From assembly GCF_014203705.1 (NCBI RefSeq), contig NZ_JACHJR010000001.1:4464001-4528000 (forward strand): a stretch of DNA of 64,000 nt, written 5' to 3'. This document shows positions 17,170 through 25,891 of this stretch, one piece after another. The DNA comes from Kitasatospora gansuensis (GTDB lineage Bacteria > Actinomycetota > Actinomycetes > Streptomycetales > Streptomycetaceae). Positions within the stretch are counted from its first letter, which is position 1; every line of letters begins with the position of its first letter. The position numbers were made by a program, and so were the translations under genes. The notes under the pieces were generated by a model. That model had not been told where the DNA came from, made no database searches, and was given only the letters and a program-made list of their open reading frames with translations.

Positions 17170-20025
17170 TCAGGAGGCGTACGCCTGGAGGTCGGAGAGT
17201 TGGGCGGCGGGCCAGCCGGTGTTGCCGGTGAAGGTCAGCCGCAGGTGGCGGGCGGCGGCGCCGGGGAAGCTGACCGTGACGGTGTTGCCGGTGGCCGGGT
17301 CGAAGCCGTAGCCCGCCGAAGCCTTCACGGTGGTCCAGCTGCTGCCGTCGGTGCTGGTGAGCACCGAGAGCGTCTCGGTCCGCGCGCCCCACCCGGCCGG
17401 CAGTCGGAGCACCAGGCGGCCCACGGTGGACTGGCTGCCGAGGTCGGCGCTCAGCGACTGCGGGAAGGCGTTGTTGGCGCTCTCCCAGTAGCTGTTCGGG
17501 TCACCGTCGTTGGCCCGGGACGGGACGTAGACGTCCACGCTGCTGGTCGCGGTGAGGGTCCGGCCCGCGAGCAGGTTCGGGTTGGCGGGCGGGGTGCTCG
17601 GGGGAGTGGTGGTGGGCGGGGTGGTCGGGGTGCCGCCGGTGAGTACGGTCAGCTCGGAGAGCTGGGCGGCGGGCCAGCCGGTGTTGCCGGTGACCGTGAC
17701 GCGGATCCAACGGGCGCTGGTGGAAGGGAAGTTGACGGTGGCGGTGTTGCCGGAGGCCGGGTCGAGCAGGACGCCCCGCGAGGAGGCCAGCTCGGTGAAG
17801 GTGGTGCCGTCGGTGGAGCCCGTGACGCTCAGGGTCTCGGTCCTGGCCTCCCAGCCGGCCGGCAGCCTGAGCTGGACGCCGTTCACGTTGGCGGCGGTGC
17901 AGCGGTCGACCGTGAGCGACTGCGGGAAGGCGTTGTTGGCGCTCTCCCAGTAGCTGGCCGCGTTGCCGTCGATCGCGTTGGCCGCGCCGTAGTTCTGGTT
18001 GCTGCTGGTCGCGGTCGCGCTCGGCGCGCAGACCGGCGGCGTGGAGGTCGAGGGGGACGGACTGGGCGACGGGGACGGGGAGTCGGAGGGTGAAGGGGAA
18101 GGCGAGGGCGAGGGCGGAGTGCCGTTGGACGGCCGCCCGCCGTAGGTGAACTTCGGGTCGGGCCAGACACCCGAGCAGGTCGAGCCCGACCAGCCGGAAT
18201 TGCCGCCGCCGTCGGTGATCACGAAGCCGGTGCCGACGCAGTTGTGGGTCGGGGTGGCGGACTGCGCGATGTTCTTCGCCGTCACGTTGGTGAACTTCAT
18301 GCTCGCGTTGGCCTGCGCCTGGATCGCGTAGGTGCCCGCGCCGTCGATGTTCACGTTGGTGAAGCTGATCCCGCCGGCCGCGCCCTCGATGGTCTGGATC
18401 GCCTCGTACGAGCTGTCCAGGATGTCGCTGTCGGTGATGTTGATGGCCGCGCCGCTGATCGCCTCGTTGAGGCCGCTGAACCAGACCGCGCCGACCCCGA
18501 AGTTCCAGTTGTAGTCGCTGTTTCCGGTCCGGATCAGGGTGTTCCGGGCGGCGGTGATGGTGCCCGCGACGGCGGTGCCGTAGCCCGAACTGACGCCCGG
18601 GTAGCGGTTGGCGATGTGCAGGCCGCCGCCGTTGCTGATGGTGTCCGCCATCACGTTGTCCGAGATGGTGAAGTCCTTGCCGCCGTACGTGACGACGTTG
18701 TTGGCCAGGATCGGCAGCACGACCGTGTTGTGGGTGAAGCTGTCGCCCACGTTCGGCACCCGCTCCGGCCAGGAGGCCAGGCCGTCGTCACCGGTGTTGC
18801 GGACGAAGGTGTTGGTGACGGACGAGTTGGTGACGCCGGTGTGGAAGTTCACGCCGTCGGCGGTCTGGTCCAGGATCCGGCTGTTGCGGATGGTGAAGCG
18901 GTCCATCGGGCCGTCCATCCAGGCGGCCACCTTGGTGTGCTGGATCCACAGGTTGTCGACCACCGAGTTGCTCATCGCGCCGCCGATGGCGTTCACCTGG
19001 TCGTCGTCGATCCGCTCCTGGATGTCCCCGATGATGGCGAAGTCTTTGAGCGTGACGTTCCGGCTCGGGCCGTTCGCCTCATGCGGTCGCACCGCGCCGC
19101 CGTAGCCGCCGCCGGGTACGTACTTGCCGTAGATGCCGGCCGCCCGGTTCCGGTTCACCGGGTCGCGCCCGCCGAGCACGCTGTACCAGGGCCCGGCCCC
19201 GGCCAGCGTGACGCCGTCCACCACCACGTGGTCGTAGAGGGTGAAGTTCCCCTGCGGGATGAAGACCGTCTTCCCCTGCGCCTGACCGGCGTTGACCGCC
19301 GCCTGGAACTTCGCGGTCGAGTCGGTGGCCCCGCTCGGGTCGGCGCCGAAGTCCGTCACCACGTCAAGTGCCCCGGCGGGCTTGGCTATCGGGGCGGCGA
19401 CCTGCTCGAAGTCGGCCAGGTCGACGGTGAAGCTGGGCGACTGCGCGGTGGAGGAGACCTGAAGCCGGACCTTCGCCCCGGCGGGCAGGGTGGAGCCGAA
19501 CATGGTCCGGGTCTCGTCGTAGAAGTGGTGCGGATTGGTGTCGCCGGGGTTGTTGTTGAACGGGTAACCCCCGTAGTACCAGCCGTACTTGGAGGTGACC
19601 GGCAGGTCCTTCAGCTTCGACCCGTTGACCAGCAGGTCGATCGAGGCGGTCCGCCCCTTGCCGTCGGCGGTGTCCGGCAGGCTGTACCGGAAGCTCATCG
19701 CGTTGGCGGGCGCGGTGAGGGTGAACTCCACGTACTGGCCGGTGGAGTTGAGCGTGACGGCCTGTCGACCGGAGGCCTCCGAGGGGAGGGTGCCGTAGCG
19801 CCGCTCGGGGCCGATCACGGTGCCGTTGGTGGCCGCGTACTCGGCCTCCTGCTCCTTGAACGGCACGGTGGCACCCCGGCCGGTGACGTCCAGCGGGGAC
19901 AGGGTCGGTACGGCGGCGGCGTGTGCGGACTGGGCGGTCAGGCCGAGCAGGGCGGCGGAGCTCAGTGCGGCGGCCGTCAGCACGGCGAGCGGGGCGCGCA
20001 GGCGGCGGAGCGGGGGTGGCTGCAT
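17170..20025 (-). CDS. Second secreted alpha-1,3-glucanase, GH87 type, with two C-terminal discoidin domains
   Basis: 951 residues. Signal peptide (cleavage after AQSAHA, 36), a carbohydrate-binding-like domain (EQEAEYAATNG, about 52-205), then a catalytic beta-helix (about 213-640). TADGVN and NTGDD give Asp390, 413 and 414, the same D, +23, +24 spacing as in the glucanase at 11654 and as recalled for GH87. A Pro/Ser repeat linker, a discoidin domain, a Pro/Thr linker and a second discoidin domain follow. The domain order is reversed compared with the other glucanase, so the pair probably differ in how they grip the polymer. ATG at 20025 has AAGGAAG upstream; the open frame extends 39 codons further but would start inside the promoter. 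Confidence 0.85.
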   Translation of the reverse strand: MQPPPLRRLRAPLAVLTAAALSSAALLGLTAQSAHAAAVPTLSPLDVTGRGATVPFKEQEAEYAATNGTVIGPERRYGTLPSEASGRQAVTLNSTGQYVEFTLTAPANAMSFRYSLPDTADGKGRTASIDLLVNGSKLKDLPVTSKYGWYYGGYPFNNNPGDTNPHHFYDETRTMFGSTLPAGAKVRLQVSSTAQSPSFTVDLADFEQVAAPIAKPAGALDVVTDFGADPSGATDSTAKFQAAVNAGQAQGKTVFIPQGNFTLYDHVVVDGVTLAGAGPWYSVLGGRDPVNRNRAAGIYGKYVPGGGYGGAVRPHEANGPSRNVTLKDFAIIGDIQERIDDDQVNAIGGAMSNSVVDNLWIQHTKVAAWMDGPMDRFTIRNSRILDQTADGVNFHTGVTNSSVTNTFVRNTGDDGLASWPERVPNVGDSFTHNTVVLPILANNVVTYGGKDFTISDNVMADTISNGGGLHIANRYPGVSSGYGTAVAGTITAARNTLIRTGNSDYNWNFGVGAVWFSGLNEAISGAAINITDSDILDSSYEAIQTIEGAAGGISFTNVNIDGAGTYAIQAQANASMKFTNVTAKNIAQSATPTHNCVGTGFVITDGGGNSGWSGSTCSGVWPDPKFTYGGRPSNGTPPSPSPSPSPSDSPSPSPSPSPSTSTPPVCAPSATATSSNQNYGAANAIDGNAASYWESANNAFPQSLTVDRCTAANVNGVQLRLPAGWEARTETLSVTGSTDGTTFTELASSRGVLLDPASGNTATVNFPSTSARWIRVTVTGNTGWPAAQLSELTVLTGGTPTTPPTTTPPSTPPANPNLLAGRTLTATSSVDVYVPSRANDGDPNSYWESANNAFPQSLSADLGSQSTVGRLVLRLPAGWGARTETLSVLTSTDGSSWTTVKASAGYGFDPATGNTVTVSFPGAAARHLRLTFTGNTGWPAAQLSDLQAYAS

Positions 20026-20117
20026 GGGGGGATGCACTTCCTTGCTGGTCGCGTGGGTGGAACGGCCGAGCGTTGGAGAGACTAGGCGCGACGGTGCATG
20101 AAGTCCATGTAAATGTG

Positions 20118-20142
20118 CAAAATTTCGACAGCTATCACGCAA
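20118..20142 (-). promoter_or_regulatory. Candidate LacI-family operator before the second glucanase
   Basis: Read on the minus strand: TTGCGTGATAG-CTGTCGAAAT-TTTG. Compared with 6441-6464 upstream of the sugar-binding protein, 12 of 14 bases match in the CTGTCGA-M-AT-Y-TTG part and TTGCG is also shared. The site lies about 95 bases before the start codon at 20025. Confidence 0.45.
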
Positions 20143-20157
20143 GTACGTCGGATCGGG

Positions 20158-21276
20158 TCAGTGCTGCGGCAGGGTGACCGCGTCGACCACGTCCCGCAGG
20201 TCGTACCGGCGGCGGTAGGCCGTGCGCTGCCGCTCGGCGCCGCCGCCGTGCTTGCGCAGCTCCGTCCACAGCCTGTGGACGGTCGTGGTGTCCCCGGCGG
20301 CGGCCAGGCCGGGGGCGGTCCGGCGGAGCAGGCGGTCGACCAGCTCGTGGGCGGGGGCGGGGGCGCCGGTGGTCAGGTCGACCCCGGCGCCGGTCAGGCC
20401 GTCCCGGGCGGCCCGCCAGTGCGCGGCCCGGAGCAGCGAGTCGGGCACCTGCGGGGGCCGGACGCCCCGGACGGCCTCGGCCAGCAGGACGGTGGCCAGC
20501 GCCCGGGCCAGCCCGGCCAGCAGGACGACCACCCCGGGGTCGGTGCTCACGTCGCAGACCCGGATCTCCACGGTCGGGAAGCGCTCGGAGGGCCGGGCGT
20601 GCCAGTAGGCCATCCGCCGGTCGAGCAGCAGGCCGGAGTCGACCAGCCGGTCCAGCAGTGCGTCGTACTCGGCGGCGTCGGCGAGCAGCGGGGTCGGCCC
20701 GGCGCCCGGGAACTGCGCCCAGCGCAGGGTGCGCCAGCCCGCGTACCCGGTGTCCCGGCCGTCGTGGAAGGGCGAGTTGGCGGCGATCGCCTGCAAAATC
20801 GGCAGCCACGGCCGGAGGTGGTTGGTCAGCTGGACGGCGCTCTCCCGGTCCGGCACCCCGAGGTGGATGTGGCACCCGGCCACGCCCGCGCCCTGGTCAC
20901 CGTGGACCAGCGGCCCGTACTCGGCGACCATCAGCCGGTACCGGTCCTGGTCGCTGACGTCGAGTCGGGTGGCGGAGGGGATCACCATGGTGCCGGAGGC
21001 CACCGCCCGGCAGTCCGCCTGGTCGGCCGCGGCGGCGACGCCCGCGCGCAGCCGGAGCAGCTCGTCGCGCAGCTGGTCCAGGGTGTGCACCGGTACGGTC
21101 CGGGTCTCCACCATGGTCGGGAACAGCTCGCAGCCGACCTGGTCGCCGAGCAGCTCGGTGGCGGTCTTCAGGACCGTCGGTGCCGCGCCGACGGCCGACC
21201 GGCTGTACCGGTCGGCGAGCAGGAACTCCTCCTCGACCCCGATGGTCGGCAGCTGGCCCGCACCGGACTCCGACAT
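20158..21276 (-). CDS. Carboxylate-amine ligase, glutamate-cysteine ligase 2 (YbdK) family
   Basis: 372 residues, normal for the GCS2/YbdK family. Start region TIGVEEEFLLAD is the nucleotide/metal-binding signature; CHIHLGVPDRE and the VEIRVCDVS segment are also typical. It would join an amino acid to a carboxylate (gamma-glutamylcysteine-like chemistry) with ATP; the true substrate in streptomycetes is unknown, since mycothiol uses another route. ATG at 21276 is chosen for family length. Its 3' end lies only 15 bases beyond the operator of the glucanase, with no visible terminator. Confidence 0.88.
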   Translation of the reverse strand: MSESGAGQLPTIGVEEEFLLADRYSRSAVGAAPTVLKTATELLGDQVGCELFPTMVETRTVPVHTLDQLRDELLRLRAGVAAAADQADCRAVASGTMVIPSATRLDVSDQDRYRLMVAEYGPLVHGDQGAGVAGCHIHLGVPDRESAVQLTNHLRPWLPILQAIAANSPFHDGRDTGYAGWRTLRWAQFPGAGPTPLLADAAEYDALLDRLVDSGLLLDRRMAYWHARPSERFPTVEIRVCDVSTDPGVVVLLAGLARALATVLLAEAVRGVRPPQVPDSLLRAAHWRAARDGLTGAGVDLTTGAPAPAHELVDRLLRRTAPGLAAAGDTTTVHRLWTELRKHGGGAERQRTAYRRRYDLRDVVDAVTLPQH

Positions 21277-21395
21277 CGCCCACCGTCCCGTTCCCGTGGT
21301 TCCGCCTGTCGCTGGGCAGTCTGCCCGGCCGTCGGTGAACGAACCACGGGACACGCCTGCCCGATCGGGTGGAGCAACGACGGACAAGCCCGAGC

Positions 21396-21569
21396 TCAGT
21401 GGCGGTTGCCCAGCGCGAAGAGCAGGATCACGAACCCGGCGAAGAGGTGCGTGCCGGCGATGTAGATGGACGCCCGGACCAGCATCTGGCGGCGCCTGCT
21501 CTTCTCGTCCCGGACGGCGCTGCTCCGAACGGCTCCGGTCCCGGCATCGCTCCGAACGGCCTCGGTCAT
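21396..21569 (-). CDS. Small membrane protein, DUF6126 family
   Basis: 57 residues: a charged N-terminus (about 29 residues, ending KSRRRQML) followed by one membrane helix (ASIYIAGTHLFAGFVILLFA) and a short NRH tail. The pattern matches the DUF6126 family of streptomycete single-pass proteins. AAGGAG lies seven bases before the ATG, a near-perfect ribosome site that confirms the start. Function unknown. Confidence 0.75.
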   Translation of the reverse strand: MTEAVRSDAGTGAVRSSAVRDEKSRRRQMLVRASIYIAGTHLFAGFVILLFALGNRH

Positions 21570-21597
21570 CGTCGGGCTCCTTCGGGTCGCGGCCGGG

Positions 21598-22131
21598 TCA
21601 GATCCCGAGTGTACGGGCGCGCGCGGCGGCCCGGTCGAGCACTCGGTGGACGTCCGCCTGCCGGGTGGCCGGGTCGTCGTTGTACTCGTCGGGGGAGCTG
21701 ACGGGGTGTCCGCCCGCGTGCAGCACCTCCATCACCTGGATCCGGGCCCGGCGGGCGTCCGCCGGGGAGCCGAAGCCGTGGGCCAGTACGGCGGCCTGGG
21801 CGCCGAGCAGGCAGACCCGGCCCTCGGCGTCCCACATGGTGCCCTGCACCCAGCCGGCCGCGGCCAGGTACCGGGAGGTCAGGGTGAGGTGCCCGGCGAT
21901 GCCGACCCGGGTGGGCGCGGGCGGCCTGCGCAGCAGGCGGTCCAGCAGGGTCGCGGCCGGCGGCCGGTACTCCGCGTACCAGGGCTGCCTGACGCTGCCG
22001 AGCGGGCAGACGTACGGCAGCTCGGGGCGGGCCGGGGAGGAGGCGAGGTAGGCCTCGATCTCGGCGACCAGGTCGGAGCTGTCGACGGTGAGCAGGGGCG
22101 GGAGAATTAACGGCTTATGGGGTGATTTCAC
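21598..22131 (-). CDS. DUF6197 family protein
   Basis: About 177 residues. It resembles the DUF6197 family (small actinomycete proteins with AGHLTLTSRYLAAAGWVQG and an HAGGHPVSSPDEYND stretch). No catalytic motif or signal peptide is seen. The GTG at 22131 is uncertain because the purine-rich AAGAAAGG abuts it too closely; no better start was found. It stands 28 bases upstream of the DUF6126 gene, so the two may be cotranscribed. Confidence 0.6.
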   Translation of the reverse strand: MKSPHKPLILPPLLTVDSSDLVAEIEAYLASSPARPELPYVCPLGSVRQPWYAEYRPPAATLLDRLLRRPPAPTRVGIAGHLTLTSRYLAAAGWVQGTMWDAEGRVCLLGAQAAVLAHGFGSPADARRARIQVMEVLHAGGHPVSSPDEYNDDPATRQADVHRVLDRAAARARTLGI

Positions 22132-22238
22132 CCTTTCTTGATACCGGACGTTCCGGCGGCGCGCCGGGGCCGACTCGCGGGGCGTTCCCGGCGCGGCGGA
22201 AATCGGGAATCCGGCGGTCGGCCGTGGGTGGGCGCGGG

Positions 22239-22244
22239 TAGCGT
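22239..22244 (+). promoter_or_regulatory. -10 box for a leaderless ogt-type transcript
   Basis: TAGCGT ends six bases before the ATG at 22251, with no Shine-Dalgarno sequence. Transcription would begin at the start codon. Confidence 0.4.
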
Positions 22245-22250
22245 GCTGGT

Positions 22251-22808
22251 ATGTCGATCTCCTGGGTGACCGTGCCGACGCCGCTGCCGAGCGGGCCGCT
22301 GCGGCTGGCCGTCACCGAGCAGGGAGTGGCGGCGGTCTCGTACCACGGGGACGCGATCGGGGGCGTGCCCGGCCGGGTGGGCATACCGGAGTGCGTGGAC
22401 GAGAGCCGGGCCGGGCTGGTGCGGGCCCGGCTGGCGGAGTACTTCGAGGGCCGGCGGACCGAGCTGGGGCTGCCGATCGACTGGCGGTTCACCACCGGGC
22501 CGCACCGCACCGTGCTGCAGACCCTGACCGCCCAGGCCGGCTACGGGCAGACCCTCACCTACGGCGAACTCGGCGCCCGCAGCGGGGTGTTCGAGGACTT
22601 CACGGACGGCGGATGGACCGCCGCCCGGACGGTGGGGAAGATGATGGGCGCCAACCCACTCTGCCTGCTGGTGCCCTGCCACCGGGTGGTCGCCTCGGAC
22701 GGTCTCGGCGGCTTCGGCGGCGGGCCGCGCGGCCTGGAGATCAAGCGCTGGCTGCTCACCCTGGAGGGCGTGCTGCCGCCCACGCTGGACTGGAACGGCC
22801 CCGGCTGA
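22251..22808 (+). CDS. ogt: Methylated-DNA-[protein]-cysteine S-methyltransferase
   Basis: 185 residues. The acceptor cysteine is C143 in the invariant VPCHRVV motif, with the helix-turn-helix YGELGARSG before it and GLGGFGGG after. It removes alkyl groups from O6-alkylguanine by suicidal transfer to C143. The length and N-terminal domain fit Ogt rather than Ada; no DNA-binding activator domain is present. The probable leaderless start is supported by the -10 box at 22239. Confidence 0.93.
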   Translation: MSISWVTVPTPLPSGPLRLAVTEQGVAAVSYHGDAIGGVPGRVGIPECVDESRAGLVRARLAEYFEGRRTELGLPIDWRFTTGPHRTVLQTLTAQAGYGQTLTYGELGARSGVFEDFTDGGWTAARTVGKMMGANPLCLLVPCHRVVASDGLGGFGGGPRGLEIKRWLLTLEGVLPPTLDWNGPG

Positions 22809-22833
22809 CCCCGGGGCCCCGGCGTAGGACCGG

Positions 22834-23952
22834 TCAGACCAGGGCGGCCAGCGGCTTCGGCTGGTGCAGGGTCTCCGCCCGGTGCACGGCCACCACTGCC
22901 TGCTGCGGGGCCACCGGCTGGTGCAGCGCGGCCGCCAGCGGCGGCAGCACCGGCTGGATGCCGGCCACCAACGCGTAGTCCTCGCCGAGCAGTTCGTCGG
23001 CCGGCGGCAGTACGGGCAGCCGGCCGAGCGCCAGCTGCAGGGCGGCCAGCGGCAGGTTGAGCCCGCACAGCCGCAGCTGGTGCAGACCACCGGACGGCCG
23101 GGTGTTGATGTCCAGCAGCACCGGTACGCCCCGGTGGTGGCGGAACTGCACGTTGGAGAGGTACGCCATCCCGAAGGTCTCGATCAGCCGCCGGGTCGGC
23201 TCCAGGTACACCGGGTCGACGGTGAAGCTCCGGCGGCGGCTGCTCTTGGTGCGGCCGACGGCGGCCAGCAGCCGGCCGTCCGGGTCGGCCAGGCAGTCCA
23301 CCGAGACCTCGGGGCCCTCCAGGTAGGGCATCACCAGCAGGTCGACCGGCCCGGGGGCGGCGGCGATCGCCTCGGCCAGCTGGCCGAGCTGCACGCTCCC
23401 GCTGGGCCAGCCGGCCAGCAGCCCCAGGTGGAACGGCTCCCGGGTGATGGTGCGGAAGCCCTCGCCGCCCGCGCCGCTGGCCGGCTTGAGGCAGGGCTGA
23501 TCCCCGGCGTACTCCAACTCCTCCACCGCGCGCAGAAGTTCGTCGGCGGTCCGGACGTGGTGCCAGCTCGGCACCGGCAGTCCGGCGGCCGCCATCGCGA
23601 CGTAGCCGTCCACCTTGCTCTCGAAGGTGGCGATCGCCTGGGCGGGCGGGCAGATCAGCGCGGTGCCGAGGGCGGCGAACTCGGCGCCGCGCCGGGCGAT
23701 CGCGAGCTGGTGCAGCCGGGGGAGGAAGACGTCGATCCGGTGCCGGTCGCAGAAGTCGAGGGCGAACTCGACGTACGCCTCGGCGGACAGCCCGTCCGGC
23801 TCCAGCAGACCGTGGTCGGCGGCCGCCAGCACGGGGGAGTCGGCGTCCACGTGGGTGGCGTAGACCTCCACCGGCGCCGTCCGCAGCAGGTCGATGAAGA
23901 AGACGTTCTCGGCGTAGGTGCGGTTCAGCCAGACACGGGTGGGGGCGATCAC
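22834..23952 (-). CDS. ATP-grasp domain protein
   Basis: 372 residues. The N-terminal Rossmann-like part (VWLNRTYAENVFFIDLL) is followed by ATP-grasp elements: a nucleotide-binding lysine in CLKPASGAGGEGF, a VMPYLEGPEVSVDC strand pair, and the metal site LLDINTRPSGGLHQL. Such enzymes join a carboxylate to an amine or thiol through an acyl-phosphate. The partner substrates are not identifiable. It is divergent from the encapsulin operon across a 432-base region, so a functional link is possible but unproven. Confidence 0.85.
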   Translation of the reverse strand: MIAPTRVWLNRTYAENVFFIDLLRTAPVEVYATHVDADSPVLAAADHGLLEPDGLSAEAYVEFALDFCDRHRIDVFLPRLHQLAIARRGAEFAALGTALICPPAQAIATFESKVDGYVAMAAAGLPVPSWHHVRTADELLRAVEELEYAGDQPCLKPASGAGGEGFRTITREPFHLGLLAGWPSGSVQLGQLAEAIAAAPGPVDLLVMPYLEGPEVSVDCLADPDGRLLAAVGRTKSSRRRSFTVDPVYLEPTRRLIETFGMAYLSNVQFRHHRGVPVLLDINTRPSGGLHQLRLCGLNLPLAALQLALGRLPVLPPADELLGEDYALVAGIQPVLPPLAAALHQPVAPQQAVVAVHRAETLHQPKPLAALV

Positions 23953-24384
23953 GGGGGTCTCCCAGGGAAAAAGGGCAGCAAAAGGCGTGGGAGGGCGGCT
24001 GGCAGAGGATGGCCGACCGGCCTTGGCTGCGCCCTTGAAGTGGCACCTTAGCGCTCTCGGCCGAACGGATGAACGGGGGGTGGCGGCCGATCCGCGGCGC
24101 CGATCGGGGGGATCCCCGACGCTCCGTCAACTCACCTGAAAGGCCGCCAAGTTGACCTGGCGGTCGACAGGTTTCCGGGATGTGAATTCTTCGACGGCCG
24201 GAGTGCGACGGCGTACGCCATGCACAAAAACGGCGCCTTCGGAGCGCGAACGTCCGAACAGTCACTGATTCGGGTGAGCCCGGTGGCATTTGTCGATCAG
24301 CTGAGCCCGCCCGGCCGTCACCATGAACCACGCAACGCGATCAGTCCATCGTGCCCGCATCGTGCTCGCGGAGAGGCCCCCTCG
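23953..24384. other. Intergenic region between ATP-grasp and encapsulin genes
   Basis: 432 bases without a supported gene. It must hold both divergent promoters. GTCAAC (24126-24131), GTTGAC (24151-24156) and GTCGAC (24163-24168) are related half-sites in mixed orientation, forming the imperfect repeats GTCAAC...GTTGAC and GTTGACC-TGGC-GGTCGAC; they may be regulator sites. The encapsulin ribosome site GGAGAGG is at the right end. Open frames that cross this region are GC-frame artefacts. Confidence 0.5.
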
Positions 24385-25830
24385 ATGTCCATCACCACCA
24401 ATGTCGGTATCCCCCACCAGGGTGGGGAGCCACCGGCCGGGGTCGGCGTGCACCCGCACCCGGCGGCCCAGCGGCAGAGCCTCGGCACCGAGGCCGCCCG
24501 ACAACTGGCGACCACCACCAAGTCCGCCCCGCAGATGCAGGAGATCACCGACCGCTGGCTGCTCAAGGCGCTGCCCTGGGTCGAGGTCGCGGGCGGTGCC
24601 TACCGGGTGAACCGGCGGCTGAGCCACGCCGTCGGTCAGGGCCGGGTGGCCTTCGAGCAGACCGGCTCCGAGGTCCGGGTGGTGGCGCCGACGCTCCGGG
24701 AGATCCCGCTGCTCCGCGACTTCCCGGACGACCGGCTGCTGGTCGAGCTGGCGGGCCGGTTCACCGCCCGTACGGTCGCCCCCGGCGAGCTGCTGGCGGA
24801 GGCCGGGCAGCCGGTCGACCAGGTCTTCCTGATCGCCCACGGCAAGCTCGACCGGCTGGGCACCGGCAAGTACGGCGAGACCACGCTGCTCGGGATGGTG
24901 GCCGACGGCGACCAGCTGGGCGACGAGGCCCTGCGGCAGCCCGATGCGCTCTGGCCGTACGCGGTCCGGGCCGCCACGGCGGGCACCGTGCTGGCGCTGC
25001 CTCGGGCGGCCTTCCAGGAGCTGACCGAGCGGTCCCCCGCGCTGCGCGAGCAGATCGAGCGGTACGCGGCGGGCACCCGGCACGCCGTCAACAAGTACGG
25101 CGAGGCGGAGATCGAGCTGTCCGCCGGGCACCGGGGCGAGGTCGGGCTGCCGGGCACCTTCGTGGACTACGAGCTCCGGCCGCGCGAGTACGAGCTGAGC
25201 CTGGCGCAGACCGTGCTCCGGGTGCACACCCGGGTCGCCGACCTCTACAACGAGCCGATGAACCAGACCGAGCACCAGCTCCGGCTGACCGTCGAGGCAC
25301 TGCGCGAGCGCCAGGAGTACGAGCTCGTCAACAACCCCGAGTTCGGCCTGCTGGCGACCGCCGCGTACGAGCAGCGGATCTCCACCCACTCCGGGCCGCC
25401 GACCCCGGACGACATGGACGACCTGCTCAGCCGACGCAAGAGCACCCGGTACTACCTGGCGCACCCGAGGGCGATCGCCGCGATCGGCCGGGAGGCCGGC
25501 AAGCGCGGCCTCTACCCGGAGACGGTCGAGCTGGACGGTAAGCGGCTCACCGCCTGGCGTGGGGTGCCGATCCTGCCCTGCGACAAGATCCCGATCAGCA
25601 AGGGGCAGACCACCTCGATCCTGGCGATGCGCACCGGGGAGGACAACCAGGGGGTGATCGGGCTCCGGCAGACTGGTCTGCCGGACGAGTACGAGCCCGG
25701 GCTCTCGGTGCGGTTCATGGGGATCGACGAGAAGGCGATCACCTCCTACCTGGTGAGCACCTACTACTCCGCCGCGGTGCTGGTGCCGAACGCGGTCGGT
25801 GTGCTCGAGAACGTCGACATCGCGTCCTAG
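24385..25830 (+). CDS. Family 2B encapsulin nanocompartment shell protein
   Basis: 481 residues. Residues about 100-225 form a cyclic-nucleotide-binding-like domain ([49 protein letters not shown]) inserted in an HK97-like shell fold; the C-terminal half ([21 protein letters not shown]..., [22 protein letters not shown]..., [26 protein letters not shown]) matches family 2B encapsulins, by recollection. Many copies assemble into a protein shell in the cytoplasm. The ATG at 24385 has GGAGAGG at good spacing. The next gene, a polyprenyl synthase 61 bases downstream, is a known cargo type for this family. Confidence 0.88.
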   Translation: MSITTNVGIPHQGGEPPAGVGVHPHPAAQRQSLGTEAARQLATTTKSAPQMQEITDRWLLKALPWVEVAGGAYRVNRRLSHAVGQGRVAFEQTGSEVRVVAPTLREIPLLRDFPDDRLLVELAGRFTARTVAPGELLAEAGQPVDQVFLIAHGKLDRLGTGKYGETTLLGMVADGDQLGDEALRQPDALWPYAVRAATAGTVLALPRAAFQELTERSPALREQIERYAAGTRHAVNKYGEAEIELSAGHRGEVGLPGTFVDYELRPREYELSLAQTVLRVHTRVADLYNEPMNQTEHQLRLTVEALRERQEYELVNNPEFGLLATAAYEQRISTHSGPPTPDDMDDLLSRRKSTRYYLAHPRAIAAIGREAGKRGLYPETVELDGKRLTAWRGVPILPCDKIPISKGQTTSILAMRTGEDNQGVIGLRQTGLPDEYEPGLSVRFMGIDEKAITSYLVSTYYSAAVLVPNAVGVLENVDIAS

Positions 25831-25891
25831 GGCCGCGGTACCGAGCTGCGGGCGGTCCGCGCGCAGCCACTTCTTCTGGGGGAGGACGTAC

